This document shows, in pieces, positions 11,366 to 20,089 of a stretch of DNA of 64,000 nucleotides; position 1 is the stretch's first letter, and the number at the start of each line of letters is the position of its first letter. This DNA is from DTU098 sp964498525 (GTDB lineage: Bacteria > Bacillota > Desulfotomaculia > Desulfotomaculales > Pelotomaculaceae): positions 124,001 to 188,000 of the forward strand of contig CAZCGU010000005.1 in assembly GCA_964498525.1 (NCBI GenBank). The letters run 5' to 3'. Under the pieces are notes generated by a model that was not told where the DNA came from, did not search any database, and saw only the letters and a list, made by a program, of their open reading frames with translations. A program made the translations under genes and the position numbers.

Positions 11366-12229
11366 ATGGCAAAAATAAAGGAACTAGAAGACAAGGCAAG
11401 AATTTTGCGCCGGCATATCATTCAAATGATCTCAGCGGCCGGTTCCGGTCACCCGGGCGGCTCCCTTTCGGCTGCCGACATTGTTGCCGCCCTGTATTTT
11501 CAAGAATTGCGCCTGGACCCTGCCCGGCCGGACTGGCCGGACCGGGATCGCTTTGTCCTGTCCAAGGGGCACGCCGCCCCGGTGCTTTACGCGGCCCTGG
11601 CGGAGCGGGGTTTTTTCCCGGTGGAGGAGCTGAAGGGGCTGCGCCGGTTGGGCAGCAGACTGCAGGGTCACCCGGACATGAGCAAAGTCCCCGGGGTGGA
11701 GATGTCCACGGGTTCCCTGGGCCAGGGGCTTTCCGCCGCCAACGGTATGGCCCTGGCAGCCAGACTGGACGGCAGGGAATACCGGGTTTATGTCCTCCTG
11801 GGGGACGGGGAAATTCAGGAAGGGCAGGTTTGGGAGGCGGCTATGGCCGCCGCTCACTACAAGCTGGATAACGTGACCGCCTTGCTGGATCACAACGGCT
11901 ATCAAATTGACGGTCCGGTACGGGAGATTATGTCTCCGGAGCCCGTGGCTGACAAGTGGCGCGCCTTTGGCTGGCACGTAATTGAAATTGACGGGCACAG
12001 CATGGACCAAATCCTTGGCGCTCTGGCGGAAGCCAGGGCTACCCGGGGACGTCCCACCATGGTTGTGGCTGAAACAGTGAAGGGCCGGGGCGTTTCCTTT
12101 ATGGAGGGCCAGGTGGACTGGCACGGTGTTGCGCCCAAACCTGCTGAAAGGGACAGGGCGCTGGCCGAACTGGGAAGCGGGGAGACCCCGCCCCGCCCCG
12201 TACTTGAAAAGGAGGGAAGCCGGTCATGA
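11366..12229 (+). CDS. Transketolase, N-terminal subunit
   Basis: 287 residues, the thiamin-diphosphate-binding half of a split transketolase. It has GHPGGSLSAADIVAALYF (substrate His) and GDGEIQEGQVWEAAMAA, the ThDP/Mg motif GDG-x-N with the final part as ALLDHNGYQID. With the C-terminal subunit it moves two-carbon units between sugar phosphates in the pentose phosphate pathway. The ATG at 11366 follows AGGAGAG; the longer reading from 11309 overlaps the yitT-like gene. The stop overlaps the next start (ATGA), so the two subunits are translationally coupled. Split transketolases are typical of clostridia and archaea. Confidence 0.93.
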   Translation: MAKIKELEDKARILRRHIIQMISAAGSGHPGGSLSAADIVAALYFQELRLDPARPDWPDRDRFVLSKGHAAPVLYAALAERGFFPVEELKGLRRLGSRLQGHPDMSKVPGVEMSTGSLGQGLSAANGMALAARLDGREYRVYVLLGDGEIQEGQVWEAAMAAAHYKLDNVTALLDHNGYQIDGPVREIMSPEPVADKWRAFGWHVIEIDGHSMDQILGALAEARATRGRPTMVVAETVKGRGVSFMEGQVDWHGVAPKPAERDRALAELGSGETPPRPVLEKEGSRS

Positions 12230-13164
12230 GCCAAAAAATAGCAACCCGGACGGCCTACGGAGCAGCCCTGGTCCAGTTGGGCCGGGAAAACCCCAACGTG
12301 GTGGTCCTCGACGCGGATCTGGCCAAATCAACTAAAACAGCCGACTTTGGGAAAGTCTTCCCCGAGCGTTTTTTTGACCTGGGTATTGCCGAGCAAAATA
12401 TGATTGGCACGGCCGCCGGCCTTGCCGCCGCCGGCAAGCTCCCCTTCTGCAGCACCTTCGCTGTTTTTGCCTCGGGCCGGGCCTTCGAACAGGTGCGCAA
12501 CAGCGTGGCCTACTCCGGCCTGAATGTTAAAATCGGGGCCAGCCACGCGGGGATTACCGTTGGCGCGGACGGCGGCTCCCACCAGGCTGTTCTGGATCTG
12601 GCCCTGATGCGGGCGCTGCCCGGGATGACCGTCTTTGTACCCGCCGATGCTGTTGAGACAGCCGGAGCGGTCAGGGCGGCGGCGGCGCTGCGGGGCCCAG
12701 TTTACATCCGCCTGGGCCGCACCGACGTACCGGTTTTGCACGGCCCCGGTTTTCAGTTTGAGCCCGGCCGGGCTGTGGTTCTGCGGGAAGGCGGGGACGC
12801 GGCCATTCTGGCAACGGGCCTTATGGTTTCAGCCGCCCTGGAGGCAGCGGAACTTCTGGCCGGGGAGGGCACAGAGGTGGAGGTCCTGGACATCCATACC
12901 ATAAAGCCCCTGGACGTGGAGGCTGTTGTGGCCGCCGCTAAAAAAACGGGCGCCCTGATCACCGCCGAGGAACACAGCATTATCGGCGGTCTGGGCAGCG
13001 CCGTGGCGGAGACCCTGGCGGAAAACCACCCTGTAATAATGAAGCGTATCGGTATTCCCGACAAATTCGGTGAATCCGGTTCCCCGGAGGAGCTCCTGGA
13101 GCATTTCAGGCTTACCCCGGCCTGGATTGCCGCGGCGGTAAAGGAAACCATAGCCCGGAAATAA
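12226..13164 (+). CDS. Transketolase, C-terminal subunit
   Basis: 312 residues, the pyrimidine-binding and C-terminal domains of the split enzyme. The conserved FDLGIAEQNMIGTAAGLA holds the catalytic glutamate, and the C-terminal domain (from about 190, ATGLMVSAALEAAELL) ends with EEHSIIGGLGSAVAE. AAGGAGGG lies before the ATG, which overlaps the previous stop by four bases. The distinction from deoxyxylulose-phosphate synthase rests on the split arrangement and the short N-terminal half. Confidence 0.93.
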   Translation: MSQKIATRTAYGAALVQLGRENPNVVVLDADLAKSTKTADFGKVFPERFFDLGIAEQNMIGTAAGLAAAGKLPFCSTFAVFASGRAFEQVRNSVAYSGLNVKIGASHAGITVGADGGSHQAVLDLALMRALPGMTVFVPADAVETAGAVRAAAALRGPVYIRLGRTDVPVLHGPGFQFEPGRAVVLREGGDAAILATGLMVSAALEAAELLAGEGTEVEVLDIHTIKPLDVEAVVAAAKKTGALITAEEHSIIGGLGSAVAETLAENHPVIMKRIGIPDKFGESGSPEELLEHFRLTPAWIAAAVKETIARK

Positions 13165-13837
13165 CCTGGGTGGCTGTTACCTTCGCCGTTCTTTTTAGGG
13201 CGGGTCATTTTTGAAAACAAGGCCCGGCCTAAAAAGTTCCCCCTCAGATCAGCCCGGGGACTTCAGAACGTTTATTGTCCCCGGTAAAGATGCACTGGAA
13301 TACGCCCCGGGGCAAGTCCATTTGCATACCCGTCAATGTCGGCGCCCTGCCGGTTGTGAAGCGGCGCCCTGGTGGTACATCGTATTCCTGCTTTTACCGG
13401 TACTGGTACCCTTCTTCCCAGCCTTTTACATTTGTGTATGCGCAACGGTCAATTATACCTTTGCTGCTTGAGGGTGATCTTTCAGCGAGATAACCCGGTT
13501 TCCGGGAACGTCCCCGCCAAGGCCCCTTTATTTGCCAAAGACAACCCCATTGACTCTTAAAATCCCGGTAACCGACGGGCTTTTTTCTTTTTCCCCTTTT
13601 GAGAGAAGGAATCGGCGCCGCCGCTGTCGAATAGTATTGCGGCGTGAATGGTTGTCGGGAAAACACAAAACAGCTGACTTTAAACCGGGACAACCAAAAT
13701 AGATTTGAAAAGTTTACCCTTCTTAATACAGCGTTAAAATATGTATTTTTGTAGATTTCCCCCGGGAAATACGTGTAGCGGCCCGCCGCCTCCCGGCATT
13801 CGCGGGCCGGCGCCGACGGAAATGTGAGGTGCGGCGA
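13165..13837. other. Gene-free region before ftsE
   Basis: About 670 bases. Several overlapping ORFs of 60-86 codons (13211-13560) have no family resemblance and poor ribosome sites; I do not call them. A weak hairpin (CCCGGTAACCGACGGG then CTTTTTT) is at 13563-13588. A possible Spo0A box (TGTCGAA) is at 13625-13631. A possible ftsE promoter, TTTACC-16-TAAAAT, is at 13713-13740. Confidence 0.5.
13713..13740 (+). promoter_or_regulatory. Possible ftsEX promoter
   Basis: TTTACC at 13713 and TAAAAT at 13735-13740, 16-base spacer, about 100 bases before the ftsE start. Weak -35 match. Confidence 0.35.
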
Positions 13838-14524
13838 TTGATTCAGCTATCCAAAGTGTCAAAAATCTACCCCAATGATGTGCGTGCTTTAAACGGTGTT
13901 TCCCTGCGCATCCGGAAAGGGGAGTTTCTCTTTCTAGTGGGTCCCAGCGGGGCCGGCAAGTCAACATTAATGAAGCTCTTGTACAGGGAAGAATTCCCCA
14001 CCAAGGGCCAGATAATTTTTGACGGGAAAAGTCTGGTGAGAATGCGGCCCCGGGAGATCCCTTACCTGCGGCGTTCAATAGGCATGATTTTTCAGGATTT
14101 TCGTCTTCTGCCGCAAAAAACCGTCTTTGAAAACGTAGCCTTTGCTTTGGAAGTTATCGGAGCATCTAAGAGGGAAATTAACAGGGCCGTGCCCGCAGTG
14201 CTTGCCATGGTGGGCCTGGGGGAGAAGGCCGGCGTTTTTCCCGACCACCTCTCCGGCGGGGAGCAGCAGAGGGTAAGTGTGGCCAGGGCTATCGTAAACA
14301 ACCCCGTTTTAATTATTGCAGATGAGCCCACCGGTAACCTGGATCCTGAAACTTCCTGGGAGTTGATGAAACTGCTTGCGGATATCAACCTGCACGGAAC
14401 CACCATAATTATGGCGACCCACGCCTGGGATATTGTAGATTACATGAAAAGGCGTGTTGTTGAACTGGTTGACGGCAGGATTGTAAGGGATGAGGAAAAA
14501 GGGGCTTACCGCCATGAGGCTTAG
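13838..14524 (+). CDS. ftsE: Cell-division ATP-binding protein FtsE
   Basis: 228 residues, the ABC ATPase that, with the membrane protein FtsX, controls peptidoglycan hydrolases at the division site or side wall. Walker A GPSGAGKST is at about 35-43, the Q-loop is at FQDFRLLPQKT, the signature is LSGGEQQR, and Walker B is LIIADEPTGNLD. The TTG at 13838 lies seven bases after GAGGTG and gives the usual start MIQLSKVSKIYP; the GTG nine bases earlier would overlap that site. The stop overlaps ftsX by 11 bases. Confidence 0.95.
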   Translation: MIQLSKVSKIYPNDVRALNGVSLRIRKGEFLFLVGPSGAGKSTLMKLLYREEFPTKGQIIFDGKSLVRMRPREIPYLRRSIGMIFQDFRLLPQKTVFENVAFALEVIGASKREINRAVPAVLAMVGLGEKAGVFPDHLSGGEQQRVSVARAIVNNPVLIIADEPTGNLDPETSWELMKLLADINLHGTTIIMATHAWDIVDYMKRRVVELVDGRIVRDEEKGAYRHEA

Positions 14525-15401
14525 CACTCTTACCTACTATTTCCGCGAGGCCTTTCAATCCATCCTGCGCAACAGCTGGCTGTCAGTGGCCTCCATCGGG
14601 GTTGTGGCCGTATCCCTGTTGATTCTGGGCAGTTCCCTGCTGCTGGTCTTAAATGCCAACAACATTGCCGACAACCTGGAGTCCAGCGTGGAAATCAGCA
14701 TATTTTTAAAGGATGAAACCAAACCTGAAGAACTAAAGGAACTGGAAGACGCCCTCGGTGCTTTACCGGAGGTGGCGGAGTTAAGATACGTAAATAAGCA
14801 GCAAGCTCTAGAGGAAATGCAGGAGAATTTCGGCGAACAAAGGGATATTCTGGCCGGGCTGGAAGAAAAAAACCCCCTTCCCGACACCTTCCGGGTCAAA
14901 ACCCAAACAGTGGATCAGGTGGTGCCCCTGGCCCGGGAGGTGGCGGCTTATCCCCAGGTCGATCAGGTGCGTTACGGTCAGGGTATTGTGGAAAAACTTC
15001 TGGATCTGAGCCGCTGGGTGCGTACCGCCGGGCTGGTAACCATGGTCCTTCTGGCCATAGCAGCGGTTTTCCTGATTGCAACTACAATCCGTCTGTCTGT
15101 TTTTGCCCGGCGCAAAGAGATCGGGATCATGAAATTCCTGGGGGCAACCAATTGGTTTGTGCGCGTACCCTTCCTGCTGGAAGGGATGTTCCTGGGGCTG
15201 ACCGGGGCATTGCTGGCGGTGGGAGCCGTTTATTACGGATACATTTCTTTAATAAACAGCATCCAGGTTTCGCTGCCTTTCATGCAGCTGGTAACCGACC
15301 GCAGTTTGCTGGCGCCCATGCTGGAGGGTCTTCTGGCATTGGGCCTGGCTTTCGGGGCCATCGGGAGTTCAATTAGTTTGCGCAAGTTTTTGAACGCTTA
15401 A
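14514..15401 (+). CDS. ftsX: Cell-division membrane protein FtsX
   Basis: 295 residues. Four transmembrane helices: one near 20-45, then three in the C-terminal half (about 165-190, 215-240, 265-290). The first large outer loop (about 50-160) is the part that contacts murein hydrolases outside the cell. FtsX-type motifs include FARRKEIGIMKFLGATNWFVRVPFLLEGM. The ATG at 14514 lies inside the end of ftsE; an upstream ATG at 14490 is less likely because AAGGG abuts it. It is followed by the hydrolase gene it probably controls. Confidence 0.95.
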   Translation: MRLSTLTYYFREAFQSILRNSWLSVASIGVVAVSLLILGSSLLLVLNANNIADNLESSVEISIFLKDETKPEELKELEDALGALPEVAELRYVNKQQALEEMQENFGEQRDILAGLEEKNPLPDTFRVKTQTVDQVVPLAREVAAYPQVDQVRYGQGIVEKLLDLSRWVRTAGLVTMVLLAIAAVFLIATTIRLSVFARRKEIGIMKFLGATNWFVRVPFLLEGMFLGLTGALLAVGAVYYGYISLINSIQVSLPFMQLVTDRSLLAPMLEGLLALGLAFGAIGSSISLRKFLNA

Positions 15402-15435
15402 TAACTGGCTACTAAATACCCGGGGGGGATCGGTT

Positions 15436-16566
15436 TTGTTTTCAAGTTTTGGGAAAAAGAGGGCGTTGATTCTGGGATTGGTTCTGACCTTCCTGCTGGG
15501 AACGGGCCTGGCCTTTGGTGACGAACTGGACAGCCAGTTAAGGCAAACCAGGGAGTTGCTTACAGAGAAAAAAAGCCAGACGGAAAAGGCCAGGGGGGTT
15601 GTCAGCGATTACACCTACCAGGTGTCCTCCTTAAACCGGACAATTAACGACGGCACGCTTAAAATCAAGGAACTTGAAGGGAGCCTGGCCCGTGCCCGGG
15701 AGAACCTGCGTCTTACAACGGCGGACCTGAAAAAAACCGAAGAAAATCTAAGCAAGAGTACCGGGGATTTAAACAAGAGAGTGCGCCATATTTACGAGGC
15801 GGGCAACGTCAGTTATCTGGAGGTCCTTCTGGAAGCAAAGGATTTCAGCGATTTCGTAAATCGCTACGAATTGCTGAAGCGGGTTGTTGAACAGGATGTC
15901 GCCACGGTAAACGAAGTCAAAGCGGCCCGCCAAAAATTAGATGAGCAGAAACAAGCCCTGGAATCCCAGCAGTACAGGCTTACGGCCATGATCGAAGAGC
16001 AGGATAAAGCCCAAAAGGAGCTGGCAGCCAGGCAAAACGAAAAAAATGCCCTGCTGCGTGAGGCCAAGGAAAACATGTGGGATCTCGAGGCCGAAGCAGC
16101 CCGGCTGGAGGCTCAGGAGCAGGAAATTTTAAGGGAAATTGCCCGACAGCGCTCTAAAAGCGACCGTCCCCAGTCCGAAGGGGGCTTTGCCTGGCCGGTG
16201 CCGGGTCACACGGGGATATCTTCCTACTTCGGTCCCCGTCCGCACCCCATTTTGGGGACCACCAGGATGCATAACGGCATAGACATACCGGCCGGCACAG
16301 GCACCCCGGTGGTGGCTGCCCAGGACGGTGTGGTCATTGACGTGGGCACCATGAGCGGCTACGGCAAAGTTGTTATGATTGACCACGGCGGCGGTCTCAC
16401 CACCCTCTATTCCCACCTTTCCGCCCAGCTGGTTTCAGTGGGCGCTGAAGTCCGGAAAGGTGATACCATTGCCAAAGTGGGAAGTACGGGGTTATCCACC
16501 GGTCCCCACCTGGACTTTTCGGTCAGGGTAAACGGCAATCCGGTTAATCCGCTTAATTATTATTAA
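15436..16566 (+). CDS. Murein hydrolase of the FtsEX system (coiled-coil plus M23/LytM domain)
   Basis: 376 residues. A signal peptide covers about 1-30 (KKRALILGLVLTFLLGTGLAFG) in outline, then a long coiled coil runs at about 30-240, then a LytM/M23 domain at about 255-376. The layout matches EnvC and the hydrolases that FtsX switches on. The first zinc pair is present (MHNGID near 277-282) and SHLS near 325, but the last motif reads GPHLDF near 355-360 where active enzymes have HLHF; the second histidine, normally a zinc ligand, is aspartate. It may still cut, or may be an EnvC-like activator. TTG start after a GGGGGG run; same operon as ftsEX. Confidence 0.88.
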   Translation: MFSSFGKKRALILGLVLTFLLGTGLAFGDELDSQLRQTRELLTEKKSQTEKARGVVSDYTYQVSSLNRTINDGTLKIKELEGSLARARENLRLTTADLKKTEENLSKSTGDLNKRVRHIYEAGNVSYLEVLLEAKDFSDFVNRYELLKRVVEQDVATVNEVKAARQKLDEQKQALESQQYRLTAMIEEQDKAQKELAARQNEKNALLREAKENMWDLEAEAARLEAQEQEILREIARQRSKSDRPQSEGGFAWPVPGHTGISSYFGPRPHPILGTTRMHNGIDIPAGTGTPVVAAQDGVVIDVGTMSGYGKVVMIDHGGGLTTLYSHLSAQLVSVGAEVRKGDTIAKVGSTGLSTGPHLDFSVRVNGNPVNPLNYY

Positions 16567-16664
16567 GAAAGTTGCAGGGATATTTCAAGACCCTTGCCAA
16601 TTATTTTGAACTTGCCGTTCACCGGAGTTTATCTGCCGGAAGTTTTTACCCCGTCAGCAGTTTG

Positions 16665-16690
16665 GAGCGAGATGTCTCGCTCTTTTTTAT
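16665..16690 (+). terminator. Terminator of the ftsEX-hydrolase operon
   Basis: Perfect 8-bp stem GAGCGAGA / TCTCGCTC with a two- to four-base loop and a run of six T residues, about 100 bases after the stop. Confidence 0.85.
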
Positions 16691-16726
16691 CGGTAGTCTC
16701 AATTAAAAATAAGGCAAGGCCGGGTA

Positions 16727-16759
16727 TTGGACATCTTTACCAGATTATAGTAGTATAAT
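16727..16759 (+). promoter_or_regulatory. Possible ctpA promoter
   Basis: TTGGAC at 16727-16732, then TAGTAT at 16751 (18-base spacer) overlapping a perfect TATAAT at 16754-16759. A start site near 16765 would leave a short leader before the TTG start at 16795. Confidence 0.45.
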
Positions 16760-16794
16760 AACGTATGTAAAAAATGAACGGCAGGTGTACTCAT

Positions 16795-17946
16795 TTGGCA
16801 TCCTTAAATTCAAGGGCCGGATCCCGGGGCCCAAATTGGTTCACGCTTCTGGCGGTTATTGCCATTGTCCTGGTTGTCACAGCAGGAGGGGTCCTGGCCA
16901 GTAATTATAAGCATTTCGGCAACTTGATCAAGGTTATTTCCCTGGTGCGGACGCAGTACCTCCACCCGGTTGAGCCCACCCAGCTGGTGGACGGGGCCAT
17001 TAAGGGCATTGTCGGGTCTCTGAATGACCCCTATTCCGTTTATCTAGAACCGAAGACATTTTCCCAGCTGCAGGAACAAATCAAAGGTTCCTTCGGGGGT
17101 CTGGGCATCCTGGTGGGCTTAAAGGAAGATAACCTGACGGTGGTTCGTGTCTACAAGGGAACCCCCGCAGCCGGGGAGGGGATTGAGGCCGGGGACGTTA
17201 TCACCGAGATTGACGGGCGGGATGCCCGGGGTATCGATCTGGAAACAGCTATCAACCTTATGCGCGGGGAGGTGGGTTCAAAAATTGTGCTGACCATTGA
17301 CAGACAGGACGTAACCAGGCAGTTTACCCTGATCAGGAAAGAAATCAGCGTTCCCACGGTGGAGGGTCAGCTGATACCCGATACCGGCATCGGTTACATA
17401 GTCATCAGCCAGTTTACCGAGCGGACCGGGGAAGAAATGAACGAAACCCTGGCCAGGCTGCAAGGGGAGCAGCTGAAAGGGTTGATTTTGGACTTGCGGG
17501 ACAACCCGGGCGGTGAGCTGACCGCTGTGGTAAATGTGGCGAAAAACTTTGTTCCCAAAGGGCCTATTGTGTTTATTGACTACCGTTTCGGCCGGGATCA
17601 GGAGTTTTCCTCGGAGGGACAGACCCTGCAACTGCCCCTGGTGGTCCTGATTAACGGCGGCAGCGCCAGCGCCGCCGAAATTCTGGCCGGCGCCGTCAAG
17701 GACACAGGGGCGGGCACCCTGGTGGGCGACAAAACATTCGGCAAGGGGATAGTCCAGACGGTTTATCCCCTGGATAACGGGGCCGGCCTCAAATTGACAA
17801 CCGCCCGCTACTTAACGCCCAACCGTAATGATATACACGAAATTGGGATCGAGCCGGACATTCAGGTTCAGCCTGCGGCTGACCGTTCCCGGGACAGCCA
17901 GCTGGACCGGGCCCTGGAGTTGATGAAACAAAGGATAGCGGGCTAA
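16795..17946 (+). CDS. ctpA: Carboxyl-terminal processing protease (S41 family)
   Basis: 383 residues, a membrane-anchored serine protease outside the membrane that trims C-termini of exported proteins. One transmembrane helix is near 15-38 (FTLLAVIAIVLVVTAGG), a PDZ domain lies at about 90-175 (FGGLGILVGL, IEAGDVITEIDG), and the catalytic domain follows with serine in GGSASAAEI near 289 and lysine in FGKGIVQ near 317. The TTG at 16795 follows GCAGGTG by seven bases; an ATG seven codons earlier lacks a site. Homologues CtpB and CtpA act in sporulation signalling and envelope quality control. It is next to the MinJ-like gene, as in Bacillus. Confidence 0.94.
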   Translation: MASLNSRAGSRGPNWFTLLAVIAIVLVVTAGGVLASNYKHFGNLIKVISLVRTQYLHPVEPTQLVDGAIKGIVGSLNDPYSVYLEPKTFSQLQEQIKGSFGGLGILVGLKEDNLTVVRVYKGTPAAGEGIEAGDVITEIDGRDARGIDLETAINLMRGEVGSKIVLTIDRQDVTRQFTLIRKEISVPTVEGQLIPDTGIGYIVISQFTERTGEEMNETLARLQGEQLKGLILDLRDNPGGELTAVVNVAKNFVPKGPIVFIDYRFGRDQEFSSEGQTLQLPLVVLINGGSASAAEILAGAVKDTGAGTLVGDKTFGKGIVQTVYPLDNGAGLKLTTARYLTPNRNDIHEIGIEPDIQVQPAADRSRDSQLDRALELMKQRIAG

Positions 17947-18049
17947 ATCCGCCGTCAGGCCGCGGGGTTTTGTTCCGCGACTTTTCCTCAGTCCGGAAAG
18001 GCAGGGCCTGTACCGGGGACCAGTCCGGCTGGAGTAAGGGAGGGTAGGC

Positions 18050-19306
18050 TTGTTTCCCTTTGCTGAAATTTTCCCGTTAATAATAAAATCATTCCTGCAG
18101 GCCTTTTTGAGTGTGCAGTTTTTGCCCCTTTTCCTGATTGTTATCGTGATCATTGCCCTGCAGTACCGCCGGATGGACAGTATGAGAGAAAGTTTTTTCG
18201 GACGGGGAACCGGGCGGACCGGCACGGATATACTGGTTGCCGCCGGTCTGGGGCTGGTGGGGGGTATAATGGGCAGTTACCTGATGATCATGATCGGCCT
18301 GACCCTGTCCGAGGCCGGACTAATCTACCTGTGGCCCGTTGCCATCCTGCTGATGCTGATCAATATGCGGTTTTTATGCTTTTCTTACGCCGGCGGACTT
18401 TTGGCCCTGGTCAGCCTGCTATTTGGTTTTCCTAAAATAAATGTGCCCCAGATCATGGCCCTGGTGGCCATCCTGCACATGGTGGAGAGCTTTTTAATTT
18501 TCGTCAGCGGCCACCTGGGAGCGGTTCCGGCCTACATAAAAGGACAGGGCGGGAGGATCACCGGCGGCTTTACCCTGCAGAAATTCTGGCCTATTCCCCT
18601 TGTGGTTCTGGCAGTAATGGCGGGGAGCGGCGCCGTAGAAGGCGGAATCGAAATGCCCAACTGGTGGCCGCTGATTAAGCCCGGGTTGCCGGGGGACCCC
18701 CATACTCTAACCTATATTCTTATGCCCGTGGTGGCCGGTCTGGGCTACGGGGATCTGGCCATGGCCAGGAGCCCGGTGGAAAAGAGCAGGCTTTCCGCCC
18801 TGTATCTGGGTATTTATAGCCTGGTGCTGCTGATCCTGGCCGTGCTGTCCGAACAGAGCAGGGCCGCGGCCCTGGCAGCAGCGTTGTTTTCCTTCCTGGG
18901 TCACGAGGCGGTTATCTATACCGGGCGGGGAATTGAACTGAGGGGAAAACCCCTTTATGTTCCGCCCGCGCAGGGTGTGCGGATTCTGGATGTGCTTTAC
19001 GGCGGCCCTGCCTGGCGGGCCGGCATACGTTCCGGGGATATTATTCTGGCTGTTAACGGAGTAAGTGTGGCGGACAAAACGGATTTGTACCACCGGCTCC
19101 AGGAAGCCGCCCCGCCTTTGTCCGTGGATTACTGGAGCTATGCCGCCGGGGCGCCCAGGCGCGAACTTATGAGCCCCCCTCCCAGGGCAAGCCAATGGGG
19201 CCTTGTGCCGGTGCCGGAGGGACAGGAAAACCGATATGTGGAATTAGTGACCACCGGACCCCTGGGGCGGTGGCTGGAAAAAGCCTGGAGGAATTTTATA
19301 CATTGA
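18050..19306 (+). CDS. MinJ-like polytopic membrane protein with PDZ domain
   Basis: 418 residues. About eight hydrophobic helices run over residues 15-285, then a C-terminal PDZ domain at about 300-390 (GVRILDVLYGGPAWRAGIRSGDIILAVNG in outline). In B. subtilis the equivalent gene after ctpB encodes MinJ, which bridges DivIVA and MinD to place the division site; position and architecture here match, so a division-site role is inferred. A TTG start follows AGGGAGGG. The stop codon lies within the promoter of cooT. Sequence identity to MinJ cannot be measured here. Confidence 0.8.
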   Translation: MFPFAEIFPLIIKSFLQAFLSVQFLPLFLIVIVIIALQYRRMDSMRESFFGRGTGRTGTDILVAAGLGLVGGIMGSYLMIMIGLTLSEAGLIYLWPVAILLMLINMRFLCFSYAGGLLALVSLLFGFPKINVPQIMALVAILHMVESFLIFVSGHLGAVPAYIKGQGGRITGGFTLQKFWPIPLVVLAVMAGSGAVEGGIEMPNWWPLIKPGLPGDPHTLTYILMPVVAGLGYGDLAMARSPVEKSRLSALYLGIYSLVLLILAVLSEQSRAAALAAALFSFLGHEAVIYTGRGIELRGKPLYVPPAQGVRILDVLYGGPAWRAGIRSGDIILAVNGVSVADKTDLYHRLQEAAPPLSVDYWSYAAGAPRRELMSPPPRASQWGLVPVPEGQENRYVELVTTGPLGRWLEKAWRNFIH

Positions 19307-19332
19307 CACCTTTCCGCCCCCGGGGATATAAT
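19303..19332 (+). promoter_or_regulatory. cooT promoter
   Basis: TTGACA at 19303-19308 and TATAAT at 19327-19332, 18-base spacer: a near-consensus sigma-A promoter overlapping the stop codon of the MinJ-like gene. The transcript has a leader of about 170 bases. Confidence 0.8.
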
Positions 19333-19339
19333 CAATCCA

Positions 19340-19420
19340 GGAAGGCCACGGAGGCCGCCTTAGACACGAACGGAAAGCAAGGCCACGAAGGTCTTTTAAT
19401 GAGTCCTGCGTGGTTTTTTT
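19340..19420 (+). promoter_or_regulatory. cooT leader with internal terminator (attenuator candidate)
   Basis: Between the promoter and cooT lies a hairpin (CCACG..AGG paired with CCT.CGTGG, 19383-19412) followed by seven T residues. This is an intrinsic terminator positioned to stop transcription before the gene. The element AAGGCCACG[G/A]AGG(C/T)C occurs twice, near 19342 and 19380, so the upstream copy could compete for the 3' arm as an antiterminator. I do not recognise a known riboswitch class. Confidence 0.4.
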
Positions 19421-19511
19421 GTTCAGGCCCGGCTAGAGAGAGACCGGAGGGGGATGTCCCGGAACCGGCAGCGGGCCGCCTGAAGCGGATTTTTCCCGGA
19501 GGTGAAAAGAG

Positions 19512-19706
19512 ATGTGTGAAGCCAATGCCTACTTACGAAAACAGGGTGCAGAGGATGAGCTCTTTCTGGAAATGGTCGACCGGGTGGTACCCTATGAAAA
19601 GGACAGCCTTCTTTTGGAGGACATCTTTGGCAGAAGGAAGATAATCAGGGCCAGGATTGTAGAGCTGGCCCTGGTCGACCATAAGATCATCCTGGAAAGG
19701 GAATAA
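19512..19706 (+). CDS. CooT family nickel-binding protein
   Basis: 64 residues. The N-terminus MCEANAYL and the C-terminal half (LLLEDIFGRRKIIRARIVEL, LVDHKIILE) match the CooT family: small dimers that bind one Ni(II) between the N-terminal Cys2 residues and serve nickel enzymes such as CO dehydrogenase. The ATG follows GGAGGTG. It is in a transcription unit of its own with a long leader. CO dehydrogenase genes are not in the window; the group is known for Wood-Ljungdahl enzymes, so the link is plausible but unproved. Confidence 0.85.
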   Translation: MCEANAYLRKQGAEDELFLEMVDRVVPYEKDSLLLEDIFGRRKIIRARIVELALVDHKIILERE

Positions 19707-19720
19707 AACCTCCTCTGGAG

Positions 19721-19760
19721 CCATGGATCATCCCCCGGGGGGATTCCATGGTTTTTATTT
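19721..19760 (+). terminator. cooT terminator
   Basis: CCATGGA / TTCCATGG outer stem closes over an inner TCCCCC/GGGGGA stem, followed by TTTTTATTT, 15 bases after the stop. Confidence 0.85.
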
Positions 19761-20089
19761 GACGCATTTAAAGCAGCTTAAAGCAGGGCTGCCGGCGGTC
19801 CCTGGGTTGGGGTAAAAGCATTACCCCTTCGTACCGTTGTCTAATCCGGGTGACGGACACAGTTGCGCGCAGCGCCGGGGGCCGGAAGTCAAAACAGGTT
19901 GAAAGGGTACCCTTCATCCGGTTAATTGGAGCGGAATCCCGTTAAGGTAATTGCCAATAACAGGTGCAAACCGGAGCGGTGTCAATGACATGCCGAGCAG
20001 CCGGCTGCTCCTTGGTTAAATCAGGCGGATTGACGGGACTTTCACTTTGGTCTTAACAATTGCTTGTATTTTTTAGGGGGATTATCTCT
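19761..20089. other. Gene-free region before the uracil-DNA glycosylase gene
   Basis: About 330 bases. I see no gene, no RNA family and no convincing promoter. A near duplicate AAAGCAGC / AAAGCAGG lies near 19770-19786. Confidence 0.4.

Noticed and set aside
13211..13560. Overlapping ORFs of 60-86 codons before ftsE
   Set aside because: They occupy several frames of the same GC-rich stretch, lack ribosome sites and have no family-like segments.
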